NCBI GenBank assembly: GCA_016290135.1
Contig: JAEESW010000023.1
Span: forward strand, 1 to 37,541
Direction of reading: 5' to 3'
Source of the DNA: a bacterium
Lineage (GTDB): Bacteria; UBP6; UBA1177
DNA length: 37,541 nucleotides
Part shown: positions 18,588 to 25,560 of the stretch, piece by piece
How positions within the stretch are numbered: position 1 is the first letter of the stretch
How the letters are laid out: the number at the start of each line of letters is the position of its first letter
Position numbers and translations under genes: made by a program
Notes under the pieces: generated by a model
The model's input: the letters and a program-made list of their open reading frames with translations, nothing else
Database searches by the model: none
What the model was told of the DNA's origin: nothing

Positions 18588-19916
18588 ATGAAACTGAGGA
18601 AATTTTTCTTCTTTACGCTCGTTTTCGCGGCACTCGTCTTCTGCATAAGCTGCAAAGGGAAAAATGATCCCTATGCAGATCTGGACGATGACATAATCCA
18701 TGACGATTCCGACACATCGGCTGACACCGCTCCGGACAGTGATGACGACACCGGTGACACGACTGACGACAATACAGATACAGCGCCGGACGACGACACA
18801 GATACCGATACCGGCGATCACGACAATATTCCGGACGAGTCGCACGAGACCGATCCCGACCCGGTTGATGACAGTGACTCTCAGTCTCAGGATGAGGACA
18901 CAGACGAACCTGAAGACGATCCGAGCAACGATGACGATGCAGATACTGAAGAACAGGGAGACGAAGACTCGATCCCTGAAAAAGATGATCCGGAAACGAT
19001 CTGCACTGGTCAGACCCAGTGTTTTAGCAGCAAGCAGGAAATAAGCTGCCCATCCGCTCCTGAAGCTGATTTCTTCGGTCAGGATGCCCAATACGCAAAC
19101 AAGGGCTACTGCCTGAACAAGAGCTTCTCGACAACGAACGATCTTGTAACAGACAATATCTCCGGACTCATCTGGCAGAGAAAACTTCCGGAAGAAGGAT
19201 GTCCGAATCACGGTGACGGAACAAATGTGGTCGTATGCACAAAACAGGAGGCTGTCAATTACTGCAACAATCTGAACCTTGCCGGCTTTGATGACTGGCG
19301 TCTCCCGACTCCGGAAGAATTTGCGACGATCAAAAATTTCGGATCTGTCCCAGCCATTCATACAACTGCAGACACCGAGTATTTCCCGCTGCCGGCATCA
19401 AGTGTAAAGACTTTCTGGACAGGATCATCTTCAGGTTCAAGCGGAAAGAGCTGGTCAGTAGATTTTCTGAACGGAGAAACGAAAGACGACCAGAAAGATT
19501 CAACAGCTTTATATGTCCGCTGTGTCAGAGGAGAAGAACTTGCCAAACCGGTATTCAAAACTTTCCCCACAGACGAGGGAGAGGAGATAGTATACGATTA
19601 TACAAACGAATTGAGATGGACCAAAACTTTCGGCGAAGAGATGACATGGAAACAGGCTTTGAAATACTGTGAAAACCTTGAATATGCAAATGAAAAAGAT
19701 TGGAGGCTGCCTAACATAAACGAACTCGCATCTCTTGTTGATTATTCCATTTCAGGACCGGCTTCCGAATTTCCGGGTTTGATACTTGCCTATTTCTGGA
19801 GTTCTACATCGTATGCCGGATACCCGTCACAGGCATGGACCACCGACATGACTTCCGGAACAGTCAAGATATACAACGGGAAAACTTACTCCGCCAGAGT
19901 CATCTGCGTAAAATAG
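18588..19916 (+). CDS. Lipoprotein with acidic stalk and two DUF1566 domains
   Basis: 442 residues from the ATG at 18588, six bases after AGGAGG; the AG of that site is part of the TAG stop of the giant lipoprotein gene, so the two are co-transcribed and coupled. The signal MKLRKFFFFTLVFAALVFC is followed by ISC; Cys22 is the likely lipidated residue although Cys at -3 is not ideal. An Asp/Glu/Thr-rich stalk spans about residues 30-140. Two DUF1566/Lcl-like domains follow, with GLIWQR, DDWRLPTPEEF and YVRCVRG in the first, and LRWTKTF, DWRLPNINELASL, YFWSST and ARVICVK in the second. It resembles the ends of its upstream neighbour without the cysteine-rich repeats. Surface location is likely; the function of DUF1566 is unknown to me. 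Confidence 0.88.
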   Translation: MKLRKFFFFTLVFAALVFCISCKGKNDPYADLDDDIIHDDSDTSADTAPDSDDDTGDTTDDNTDTAPDDDTDTDTGDHDNIPDESHETDPDPVDDSDSQSQDEDTDEPEDDPSNDDDADTEEQGDEDSIPEKDDPETICTGQTQCFSSKQEISCPSAPEADFFGQDAQYANKGYCLNKSFSTTNDLVTDNISGLIWQRKLPEEGCPNHGDGTNVVVCTKQEAVNYCNNLNLAGFDDWRLPTPEEFATIKNFGSVPAIHTTADTEYFPLPASSVKTFWTGSSSGSSGKSWSVDFLNGETKDDQKDSTALYVRCVRGEELAKPVFKTFPTDEGEEIVYDYTNELRWTKTFGEEMTWKQALKYCENLEYANEKDWRLPNINELASLVDYSISGPASEFPGLILAYFWSSTSYAGYPSQAWTTDMTSGTVKIYNGKTYSARVICVK

Positions 19917-19928
19917 GTCCTATTTTTT
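19910..19928. terminator. Palindrome at convergent gene ends, possible bidirectional terminator
   Basis: AAAATAGG and CCTATTTT flank a single T, giving a perfect 8-base inverted repeat with T runs on both strands. The TAG stop codons of the plus-strand lipoprotein gene and of minus-strand lgt both lie inside it. The stem is A/T-rich and the loop would have to open to about three bases, so strength is doubtful. Confidence 0.45.
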
Positions 19929-20789
19929 CGTATTTTCAGGATTTTTCGTCTTTTTGAACAGCATAAAACCGCCGATAAAAAGAACGATCGAGATCCACTG
20001 GCTTGTGGAAAACATGAGAAAACTTCCGCGTATGTCGTAGCGCAGAAATTCGATTATAAAACGCGTCACCGAGTATGAAAGAAGGAAAATCGCCGAAATA
20101 TATCCGGGTCCCCTCTTTTCTTTCGAGCATGCAAGTTTCAACAAAACGATGAATATCACCAAGTTGCTAAACGAATGGATGAGCTGAGTCGGAATCAGCG
20201 GCTGGGTGTCGGTAAAAAGACTCGTGTGATCCGGATCGATGTGGAAAAGCGAGAACATCGTTCTTGAGCCTTGGGGAAAGCGTATACCGAACAACTGAGA
20301 CGGCCTTCCGAAGCAGCACCCTTCAAGAAAGCAGCCGATACGTGTGAGCCAAAGCCCGTTCGCAACACATATCGAGGCGGCATCCGCGGTCTTGAGGAAC
20401 GATCTTTTGTCGTGCGGATAGGCGATCATGGTAAAAACTGCGCCGGCAATGAATCCTCCCAAAAGTCCGCCGTAAAAAACATGCCCCGCAACAAAAGGGT
20501 TGAGCATCCTGGTAAAAAGATAGCTTATGCCGTTTGCCTTCAGACCTTCGAAATAAGTCATCAGCATCCCTTCGAAAAGGATGTGAAATATCTTTGAAAC
20601 GACCAGTGCCGACGGAACTATGACAAGGGGCATTCCTATCATCTTTTTCAAGCTCAGACTGAAGCGTTTCGAAGTCCAGATCATGATCGGAAGCGTCATG
20701 AAAAACGAAAAAAAGAGGATAGTCATGTATGCGCCGGGATAAGGCACAGCGAAAATTTCAAAAAGAGGCTTGAAAAGATCAGGATTCAT
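19920..20789 (-). CDS. lgt: Prolipoprotein diacylglyceryl transferase
   Basis: A 289-residue polytopic inner-membrane protein. Lgt moves diacylglycerol from phosphatidylglycerol to the lipobox Cys of prolipoproteins, the first step of lipoprotein maturation. Family marks are GHVFYGGLLGGFIAG, the signature TRIGCFLEGCCFGRPSQLFG, PTQLIHS and SYSVTRFIIEFLRYD (the conserved Arg-rich end helix). Where E. coli has HGG (His103), this protein has YGG. The ATG at 20789 has AGGAG seven bases upstream; a longer frame to 20849 lacks a site and would overlap more. The gene overlaps the ParA-like gene by 11 bases, so it is the last gene of the FHA-ankyrin-ParA operon. The window holds at least four lipoproteins it could serve. 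Confidence 0.9.
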   Translation of the reverse strand: MNPDLFKPLFEIFAVPYPGAYMTILFFSFFMTLPIMIWTSKRFSLSLKKMIGMPLVIVPSALVVSKIFHILFEGMLMTYFEGLKANGISYLFTRMLNPFVAGHVFYGGLLGGFIAGAVFTMIAYPHDKRSFLKTADAASICVANGLWLTRIGCFLEGCCFGRPSQLFGIRFPQGSRTMFSLFHIDPDHTSLFTDTQPLIPTQLIHSFSNLVIFIVLLKLACSKEKRGPGYISAIFLLSYSVTRFIIEFLRYDIRGSFLMFSTSQWISIVLFIGGFMLFKKTKNPENTKK

Positions 20790-22413
20790 GCGCCTTCTCC
20801 TGCTGAGAAGCGTCTTCAGCCGAAAGTTCCGGAACAGCCGACTCGGCATTTTTGGATCTGATATAGCCCGAGGCGATAAATTCAGTATTCGCTGAGTTCA
20901 GTTTCAGTGTTTTGCAGTACTGCTGGACAAAATTTTTCACATAAAGATCGGCGGGAAGCTGGTTGTACATATCATTTTCGATCGCATAAAGCACTGTGTT
21001 CGAGATCTTGGTGCGGGAAATTATCAGTTCATAAGAGATCCCGACTTCTTCGCGTATCTTTCTCAAAAGATCGCCGGTGATCGGCAGACCCCTGTATTTA
21101 TTGAAGATATTGTTTGCATCTATAAGATCGCCGTCTCCCGAAGACGAGACCTCCTTTTCGGCGCTCCGGCCGAACACGTCCTTTTTGACGAGGACTTCGC
21201 GTTTCTTCACGCGGTTGTATTTTTTGATGACTTCTCCGATGATGAAAATATCGGGAAAAGAAGTTTCAAGCGAAAGAAGATGGGTCGCGATATCCATGTC
21301 ATACTCGCGCCTTATTTCAGGATCGTTGAGTTCTTTGAAGATCGTATCTACAAGCGCGTTCAGGATAAAAAGGTCGCTGTCTTCGTAGATGTCGCGCAGC
21401 ATCGGATTGTCACTGACATAAAGTTTTTTGAGTTTTTCATACTGGTTGTTGATGTCAAAAGTCGAGCAGCCGCGGTCAAGACCGAACCACTCGTAATAGT
21501 TGAACGGGGTTATCCGCAGTTTCTTTTTGACCGAACTCTGCTGGAAAAGGCGCGAAGAGAGCGTGCTGACAAGATCGTCAAGTGCGTCGATGAATTCCGA
21601 GTTAGCCTCGAGGGTCACGACAGGTTTCATCGCCGCGATCGAAGTCGGAACAAGGTCGGAATAAGCTATCTCAGCGATACAGTCCGTGTCTATGCCGAAA
21701 CTGCTGCTTATTATAAAGCGGTAAAGCTGCGCGAGCTCTTTGTCTGCCGAATTGCGCATGCCGTTGTAGACTATGCCTATCTTGAGATCGGTCTCAATGT
21801 TCGCGATCTGGTTGGAATTTTTCGGAATAGCCTGGGAAAGCAGCACAAGAAGGTTCCTGAATGTAAAAAGATAATCCTTTTTTGCGCGCCGTATGTTCAG
21901 CGTTTCGAGCTGGATATCATACTTGAGTTCGAGATTGCGGAGCCTGTAGTTGACGAGCTCTCTGAAAAAATAGTTGCTTTTCTCGAACGAAACGAAATCG
22001 GGCGAAATGAACATGAGCGAATAGTCCGCTATTCCGATCACTTCCATAAGATCGGGATTCACGACCGAACCCATATCGATGAAGACAAAGTCAAACTGCC
22101 CCTGCCCCATCTCGCCTTTCCAGCGGATCAGAAGCTCGCTTATTTTCGAGCCCTGATGCTGCAGGTTGCTGAAAAAGCTGAGATTCTGATAGTTTGTCGA
22201 GATAAGCGGCAGCACCGAGAAATGCTCGGCGACTTCATCGGAAACAGCGATAGTCGGAAGATTAAGATAGGCGTGCAGAGTCCCGCCGTTCGGAGCCGCA
22301 TCAATAAGAAGGACTTTCTTTCCTTTCTGGGCAAGATAGATGGAAAGATTCGCGATTATCATTGAAGTTCCCGCTCCGCCCTTCGGAGAAAATGCTGCGA
22401 TCAGCTTTACCAT
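20779..22413 (-). CDS. ParA/CpaE-like ATPase fused to a J-like segment and a RodZ-type HTH
   Basis: 544 residues. Residues 1 to about 280 are a ParA/MinD-type ATPase. The P-loop SPKGGAGTS keeps the deviant signature Lys but has Thr where the second P-loop Lys should be, as in CpaE/TadZ-type proteins. Switch I-like LLIDAAPNGGT and Walker B FVFIDMGS follow. Residues about 304-375 look like a DnaJ J-domain (YYEWFGLDRGCSTFDINNQY ... LNDPEIRREYD) but lack the HPD triad. Residues about 445-530 match the RodZ-type HTH_25 domain (LLRKIREEVGISYELIISRT ... LPADLYVKNFVQQYCKTLKL). No TM helix is seen, so it is probably cytoplasmic. CpaE-type proteins position pilus or secretion machines at poles; a similar scaffold role is an inference. 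Confidence 0.85.
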   Translation of the reverse strand: MVKLIAAFSPKGGAGTSMIIANLSIYLAQKGKKVLLIDAAPNGGTLHAYLNLPTIAVSDEVAEHFSVLPLISTNYQNLSFFSNLQHQGSKISELLIRWKGEMGQGQFDFVFIDMGSVVNPDLMEVIGIADYSLMFISPDFVSFEKSNYFFRELVNYRLRNLELKYDIQLETLNIRRAKKDYLFTFRNLLVLLSQAIPKNSNQIANIETDLKIGIVYNGMRNSADKELAQLYRFIISSSFGIDTDCIAEIAYSDLVPTSIAAMKPVVTLEANSEFIDALDDLVSTLSSRLFQQSSVKKKLRITPFNYYEWFGLDRGCSTFDINNQYEKLKKLYVSDNPMLRDIYEDSDLFILNALVDTIFKELNDPEIRREYDMDIATHLLSLETSFPDIFIIGEVIKKYNRVKKREVLVKKDVFGRSAEKEVSSSGDGDLIDANNIFNKYRGLPITGDLLRKIREEVGISYELIISRTKISNTVLYAIENDMYNQLPADLYVKNFVQQYCKTLKLNSANTEFIASGYIRSKNAESAVPELSAEDASQQEKAHES

Positions 22414-22427
22414 TCAGTTCACCTCTA

Positions 22428-23141
22428 CTATAATTTTTCCTTTATTTTCTGTGTGTATGCCTCGATCTCGTCGAATGTCTCCCTGTCAATACGCCCGGCT
22501 TCGAGCGATTCAGCAGCATAGTCGAGCGCCGTTCTGCCGCTGTGGTCCTTTGCAAGCGGCGAAACTCCTGCGGAAATGAGGAATCTGACATAAGCCGGCC
22601 TCCCCTTTTCCGCCGCGATCAAAAACAGAGTCTTTTTGTCTTTGTCGCGCCTTTCGAGATCCGTCGATTTTCCGGCGAGCATCCTGAACAATCCGATGTC
22701 CTCTTCCACTGCAAGAGCCGCGAGAGTGTTTGCCGCGTCACGTCCGAAATTATCCTGAAGGTTTGCGTCGGCGCCGTTTTCAAGCAGGAACCGGGCACAT
22801 TCGAAAGAATTTCCGGCAGCGGCATAGTGAAGCGGAGTTTTTTCTGAGTTGTCCATTATTTTAAGGTTGGCGCCCGCCGCGGCCAGCTTTTTCAGCATCG
22901 TGCAGTCCTTTTTGGAAGATGCCGTCATGACTGCGTTACGCCCCGATCTGTCGGCAAAGTTGAGAAGTTCAGGCATCTTCAGAAAAATGTCAAGAGCCTT
23001 TTCGTCATCGTTTCCGACAGCCTCCAGAAGTCCCGGCCCGTCAGCCTCATATCCCGCTTTGTTAAGCAGAGAAGCGTTGTCTTCGGAACATGAGATCAAA
23101 ACAAAAACAATGAAAAGAATCGACAGAACAGAGGATTTCAT
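22428..23141 (-). CDS. Ankyrin-repeat lipoprotein
   Basis: 237 residues from the ATG at 23141, preferred over an in-frame TTG two codons earlier because it gives a proper signal peptide, MKSSVLSILFIVFVLISC, with Cys18 in a good lipobox (LISC). About five ankyrin units follow, the clearest being KTPLHYAAAGNSFECARFLL ENGADANLQD and KTLFLIAAEKGRPAYVRFLI SAGVSPLAKD. Ankyrin repeats bind proteins, so this is probably an envelope adaptor with its repeats in the periplasm. It sits between the FHA gene (24-base gap) and the ParA-like gene (14-base gap) in one operon. No strong ribosome site is visible. The partner protein cannot be named. Confidence 0.85.
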   Translation of the reverse strand: MKSSVLSILFIVFVLISCSEDNASLLNKAGYEADGPGLLEAVGNDDEKALDIFLKMPELLNFADRSGRNAVMTASSKKDCTMLKKLAAAGANLKIMDNSEKTPLHYAAAGNSFECARFLLENGADANLQDNFGRDAANTLAALAVEEDIGLFRMLAGKSTDLERRDKDKKTLFLIAAEKGRPAYVRFLISAGVSPLAKDHSGRTALDYAAESLEAGRIDRETFDEIEAYTQKIKEKL

Positions 23142-23165
23142 TTGCAAAACTTGCGTCTCAACGCA

Positions 23166-24053
23166 TTAAAGGACAAAAAAGAACACTGCGCCTGCGGCAG
23201 CTGCGGCAAGAAAAATAATTCCGAGAGCTATGGCGATCTTTTTGCCGGCGCCCGATCTGTTCACGCGGGTGACTTCGGTCTTCTCGTCCTGCTCCGCATC
23301 GTTGATGCTTCTTATTTTCCTGCCTTTTATATCTTTTCTCAGTTTTTCCTTTCTTGATTTCTCTGCCTCGAGCTGATACGGCTGCGGATCATAGGTCTCA
23401 TCCTTCTCGACGAACTCGAACAGAAAATCACCGACCCTGATCTCGTCCCCGTTCCTCATGTCGACGGAGTTGACTTCGGTATCGTTCACGATGAGCGGAT
23501 AGTCCGCATTGTAGTCGCCTTTTACAAGAAGGTAGATGTTGCCGTCGAAAACGATCTTTGAATGTATCGGCGGGATATCTTCGGATGAAAGATAGACATC
23601 GGCGCTTGCGTGCGAACCTATTACAGTTTCTCTTCCGGCAAGAGGGAAGATCTTTCCGCCGAGATAGCCGTTCTTGGCAAGAAGAAGATTGTCCTGCGCC
23701 ACCTTTACGCCTGAAGCCTCGACTGCCGGCTGGACAGTTCTGAGAAGAGCTTCGTCGTCCTGTTCAAGATAAATGTTGTAATCGCCGGCGGTTATGACGT
23801 TGCCGACAAAGATCTCGAGCTTTTCGCCGACAAGTTCGCGCTCGTCGACAAAAGTGTGGTTGTAGCTTCCGCGGTCGCAGATGATTATCCTTCCGTCAAC
23901 GATCTCGAGCTGGAAGTGATAACGCGACACATTCCTTTCATCCAGGACGAGATCGTTTTTCGGACTTCGCCCTACGGTGATAAGGTTACCGTTGAACTCG
24001 AAAATATTCAGTTCGTTTCTGTCGTTTTCGACTATGAGTTTCAGAACAGCCAT
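23166..24053 (-). CDS. Double FHA-domain protein with C-terminal membrane anchor
   Basis: 295 residues. The first FHA domain (about 5-98) has the full phosphothreonine-binding set: GRSPKNDLVL, VSRYHFQL and GSYNHTFVDE. The second (about 120-215) has VIGSHASADV and IPPIHSKI, lacks the SRxH motif and is probably degenerate for phosphopeptide binding. A charged linker (about 220-265) and one TM helix near the end (IAIALGIIFLAAAAAGAVFF) make it a tail-anchored inner-membrane protein with cytoplasmic FHA domains. FHA proteins read Ser/Thr kinase signals; no kinase is encoded in this window. It is the first gene of the minus-strand operon running to lgt, driven from the symmetrical promoter at 24085-24112. 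Confidence 0.9.
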   Translation of the reverse strand: MAVLKLIVENDRNELNIFEFNGNLITVGRSPKNDLVLDERNVSRYHFQLEIVDGRIIICDRGSYNHTFVDERELVGEKLEIFVGNVITAGDYNIYLEQDDEALLRTVQPAVEASGVKVAQDNLLLAKNGYLGGKIFPLAGRETVIGSHASADVYLSSEDIPPIHSKIVFDGNIYLLVKGDYNADYPLIVNDTEVNSVDMRNGDEIRVGDFLFEFVEKDETYDPQPYQLEAEKSRKEKLRKDIKGRKIRSINDAEQDEKTEVTRVNRSGAGKKIAIALGIIFLAAAAAGAVFFFVL

Positions 24054-24084
24054 TAAAACCTCTAAAAAACATTAAAGCCCGTTT

Positions 24085-24112
24085 CTTATAACACACTGAA
24101 TTTTTTTTGCAA
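24085..24112 (-). promoter_or_regulatory. Candidate promoter of the FHA-ankyrin-ParA-lgt operon
   Basis: On the minus strand TTGCAA (24112-24107) and TATAAG (24090-24085) are 16 bases apart, and the FHA gene starts 32 bases further on. The -35 is palindromic and is also used by the plus-strand promoter. Confidence 0.5.
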
Positions 24113-24134
24113 AATATAAGTGATTTTCTAAAAT
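24107..24134 (+). promoter_or_regulatory. Candidate promoter of the M18 aminopeptidase gene
   Basis: TTGCAA at 24107 and TAAAAT at 24129 are separated by 16 bases. The -35 hexamer is the same six base pairs as that of the divergent promoter. Confidence 0.5.
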
Positions 24135-24179
24135 ACCGCGTTTTTTTGTTATCTAAAAACCTTTAAAAGGAGTTTGCAA

Positions 24180-25466
24180 ATGAAGAAGGAAATCAAACAG
24201 CTTGGTCAAGAACTAATTGATTTTATTGACAAATCACCGACAGCGTTCCATGCGGCGCAGAATATTGCCGAAACTTTGACAAAAAACGGCTTCACCGAAC
24301 TCGACGAGAGCGAGCCGTGGAAGCTTGTTAAAGGAAAAGGATATTTCGTCAGAAGAAACAGCTCTTCACTCATCGCATTCAGGCTCGGGACCGAGGCTCC
24401 GGTGAACACAGGCTTCAAGATCGCAGGCGCACACACCGACAGCCCGCTTCTCAAATTGAAGGAAAACGCAGAAAATATTTCGGCGGGATGCGTCAGAGTC
24501 ACGACCGAGATCTACGGCGGTCTGCTCGTCTACACATGGCTTGACAGAAATCTCGGCATCGCCGGCCGCGTCATGGTCAAGAGCAAAAACGGCGAAGTCG
24601 AAAAACTCGTGAACATAAACAGACCCGTTGCAATAATCCCCTCGCTTGCGATCCACATGAACCGCGAGGCGAACAAAGGGTTCGAATTCAATCCGCAGAA
24701 CCATCTCCAGGTCATTCTGACGGCTGACAGCGAAGCAAAAAACGTTTTGAAAACGCTCGTTGCGAAAGAGATCGGCGAAAAACCGGAAAATATCGGCCAG
24801 ACAGACCTTTTCGTCTACGACCTGCAGGGCGGAACTTTCGGCGGGATCGATGACGAGTTCATCTCCACCGGCAGACTCGACAACCTGCAGATGTGCCACT
24901 CGATCATGACAGCGTTCCTTGCCGCGAAACCCGGCAAAGCGACGACTGTTGCGGCTTTCTACGACAACGAGGAGATCGGCTCGAGGACGCCGATGGGCGC
25001 AGATTCCTCTTTCACGAGGACTATTTTGGAAAGGATCGTCGCACTCACTTCAAAAGGTGCGGACGACAGATTCGTCGCATTTTCGAAGAGCTTCCTCATC
25101 AGTGCCGACGGCGCCCACACGCAACACCCGAACTTCCCTGAAAAGCACGATCCCGCTTACGCTCCGAAAATGAACAAAGGTCCCGTCATCAAATTCAGCT
25201 CGAGTTTCAGATACGCGACGACGGCGGAAACAAGTTCGTGTTTTGAACAGCTCTGCGCAGGCGCAAAAGTTCCGTGCCAGAAGATAGCCAACCGTTCCGA
25301 CGTCCCGTCAGGCAGCACGATAGGCCCGATGTCCTCAGCCGCTCTCGGCATTAAAGCGGTCGATGTCGGCAACGCGATGTGGGCTATGCACTCGATCCGT
25401 GAGACCGCAGGAACGAGCGATCATTACTACATGACAAAGGCGATTGAGTATTTCTTCGGAAAATAG
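24180..25466 (+). CDS. apeB: M18 family aminopeptidase
   Basis: 428 residues, the usual M18 length. This is a cytoplasmic di-zinc exopeptidase that removes N-terminal acidic or hydrophobic residues from peptides. Visible M18 marks are GAHTDSP (His85, Asp87), the GGIDDEFISTGRLDN segment, DNEEIGSRTPMGADSS with the Glu-Glu pair, ISADGAHTQHPNF, and a C-terminal TSDHYYMTKAIEYFF with the last metal His. The start is the ATG at 24180, seven bases after AAAGGAG. The gene stands alone and is divergent from the FHA operon. All expected active-site motifs are present, so it should be active. The substrate preference, and so the symbol, is by family only. Confidence 0.92.
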   Translation: MKKEIKQLGQELIDFIDKSPTAFHAAQNIAETLTKNGFTELDESEPWKLVKGKGYFVRRNSSSLIAFRLGTEAPVNTGFKIAGAHTDSPLLKLKENAENISAGCVRVTTEIYGGLLVYTWLDRNLGIAGRVMVKSKNGEVEKLVNINRPVAIIPSLAIHMNREANKGFEFNPQNHLQVILTADSEAKNVLKTLVAKEIGEKPENIGQTDLFVYDLQGGTFGGIDDEFISTGRLDNLQMCHSIMTAFLAAKPGKATTVAAFYDNEEIGSRTPMGADSSFTRTILERIVALTSKGADDRFVAFSKSFLISADGAHTQHPNFPEKHDPAYAPKMNKGPVIKFSSSFRYATTAETSSCFEQLCAGAKVPCQKIANRSDVPSGSTIGPMSSAALGIKAVDVGNAMWAMHSIRETAGTSDHYYMTKAIEYFFGK

Positions 25467-25507
25467 GGCAAAATTTTTTGATATTTTATTTTTTTTTGCT
25501 AATCTCT

Positions 25508-25535
25508 TTGCCGATGTTTTTTTGTTGCTTTAAAT
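25508..25535 (+). promoter_or_regulatory. Weak candidate promoter of the HEAT-like lipoprotein gene
   Basis: TTGCCG at 25508 with TTAAAT at 25530 (16-base spacing) or TAAATT one base later. The 94-base gap is very T-rich, so chance matches are likely. Confidence 0.25.
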
Positions 25536-25560
25536 TCCATCATTTTTTTAAGAGGTTGTT

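Noticed and set aside
21280-22365. Open frame of 361 codons on the plus strand
   Set aside because: Antisense to the ParA-like gene, whose motifs are clear; no ribosome site.
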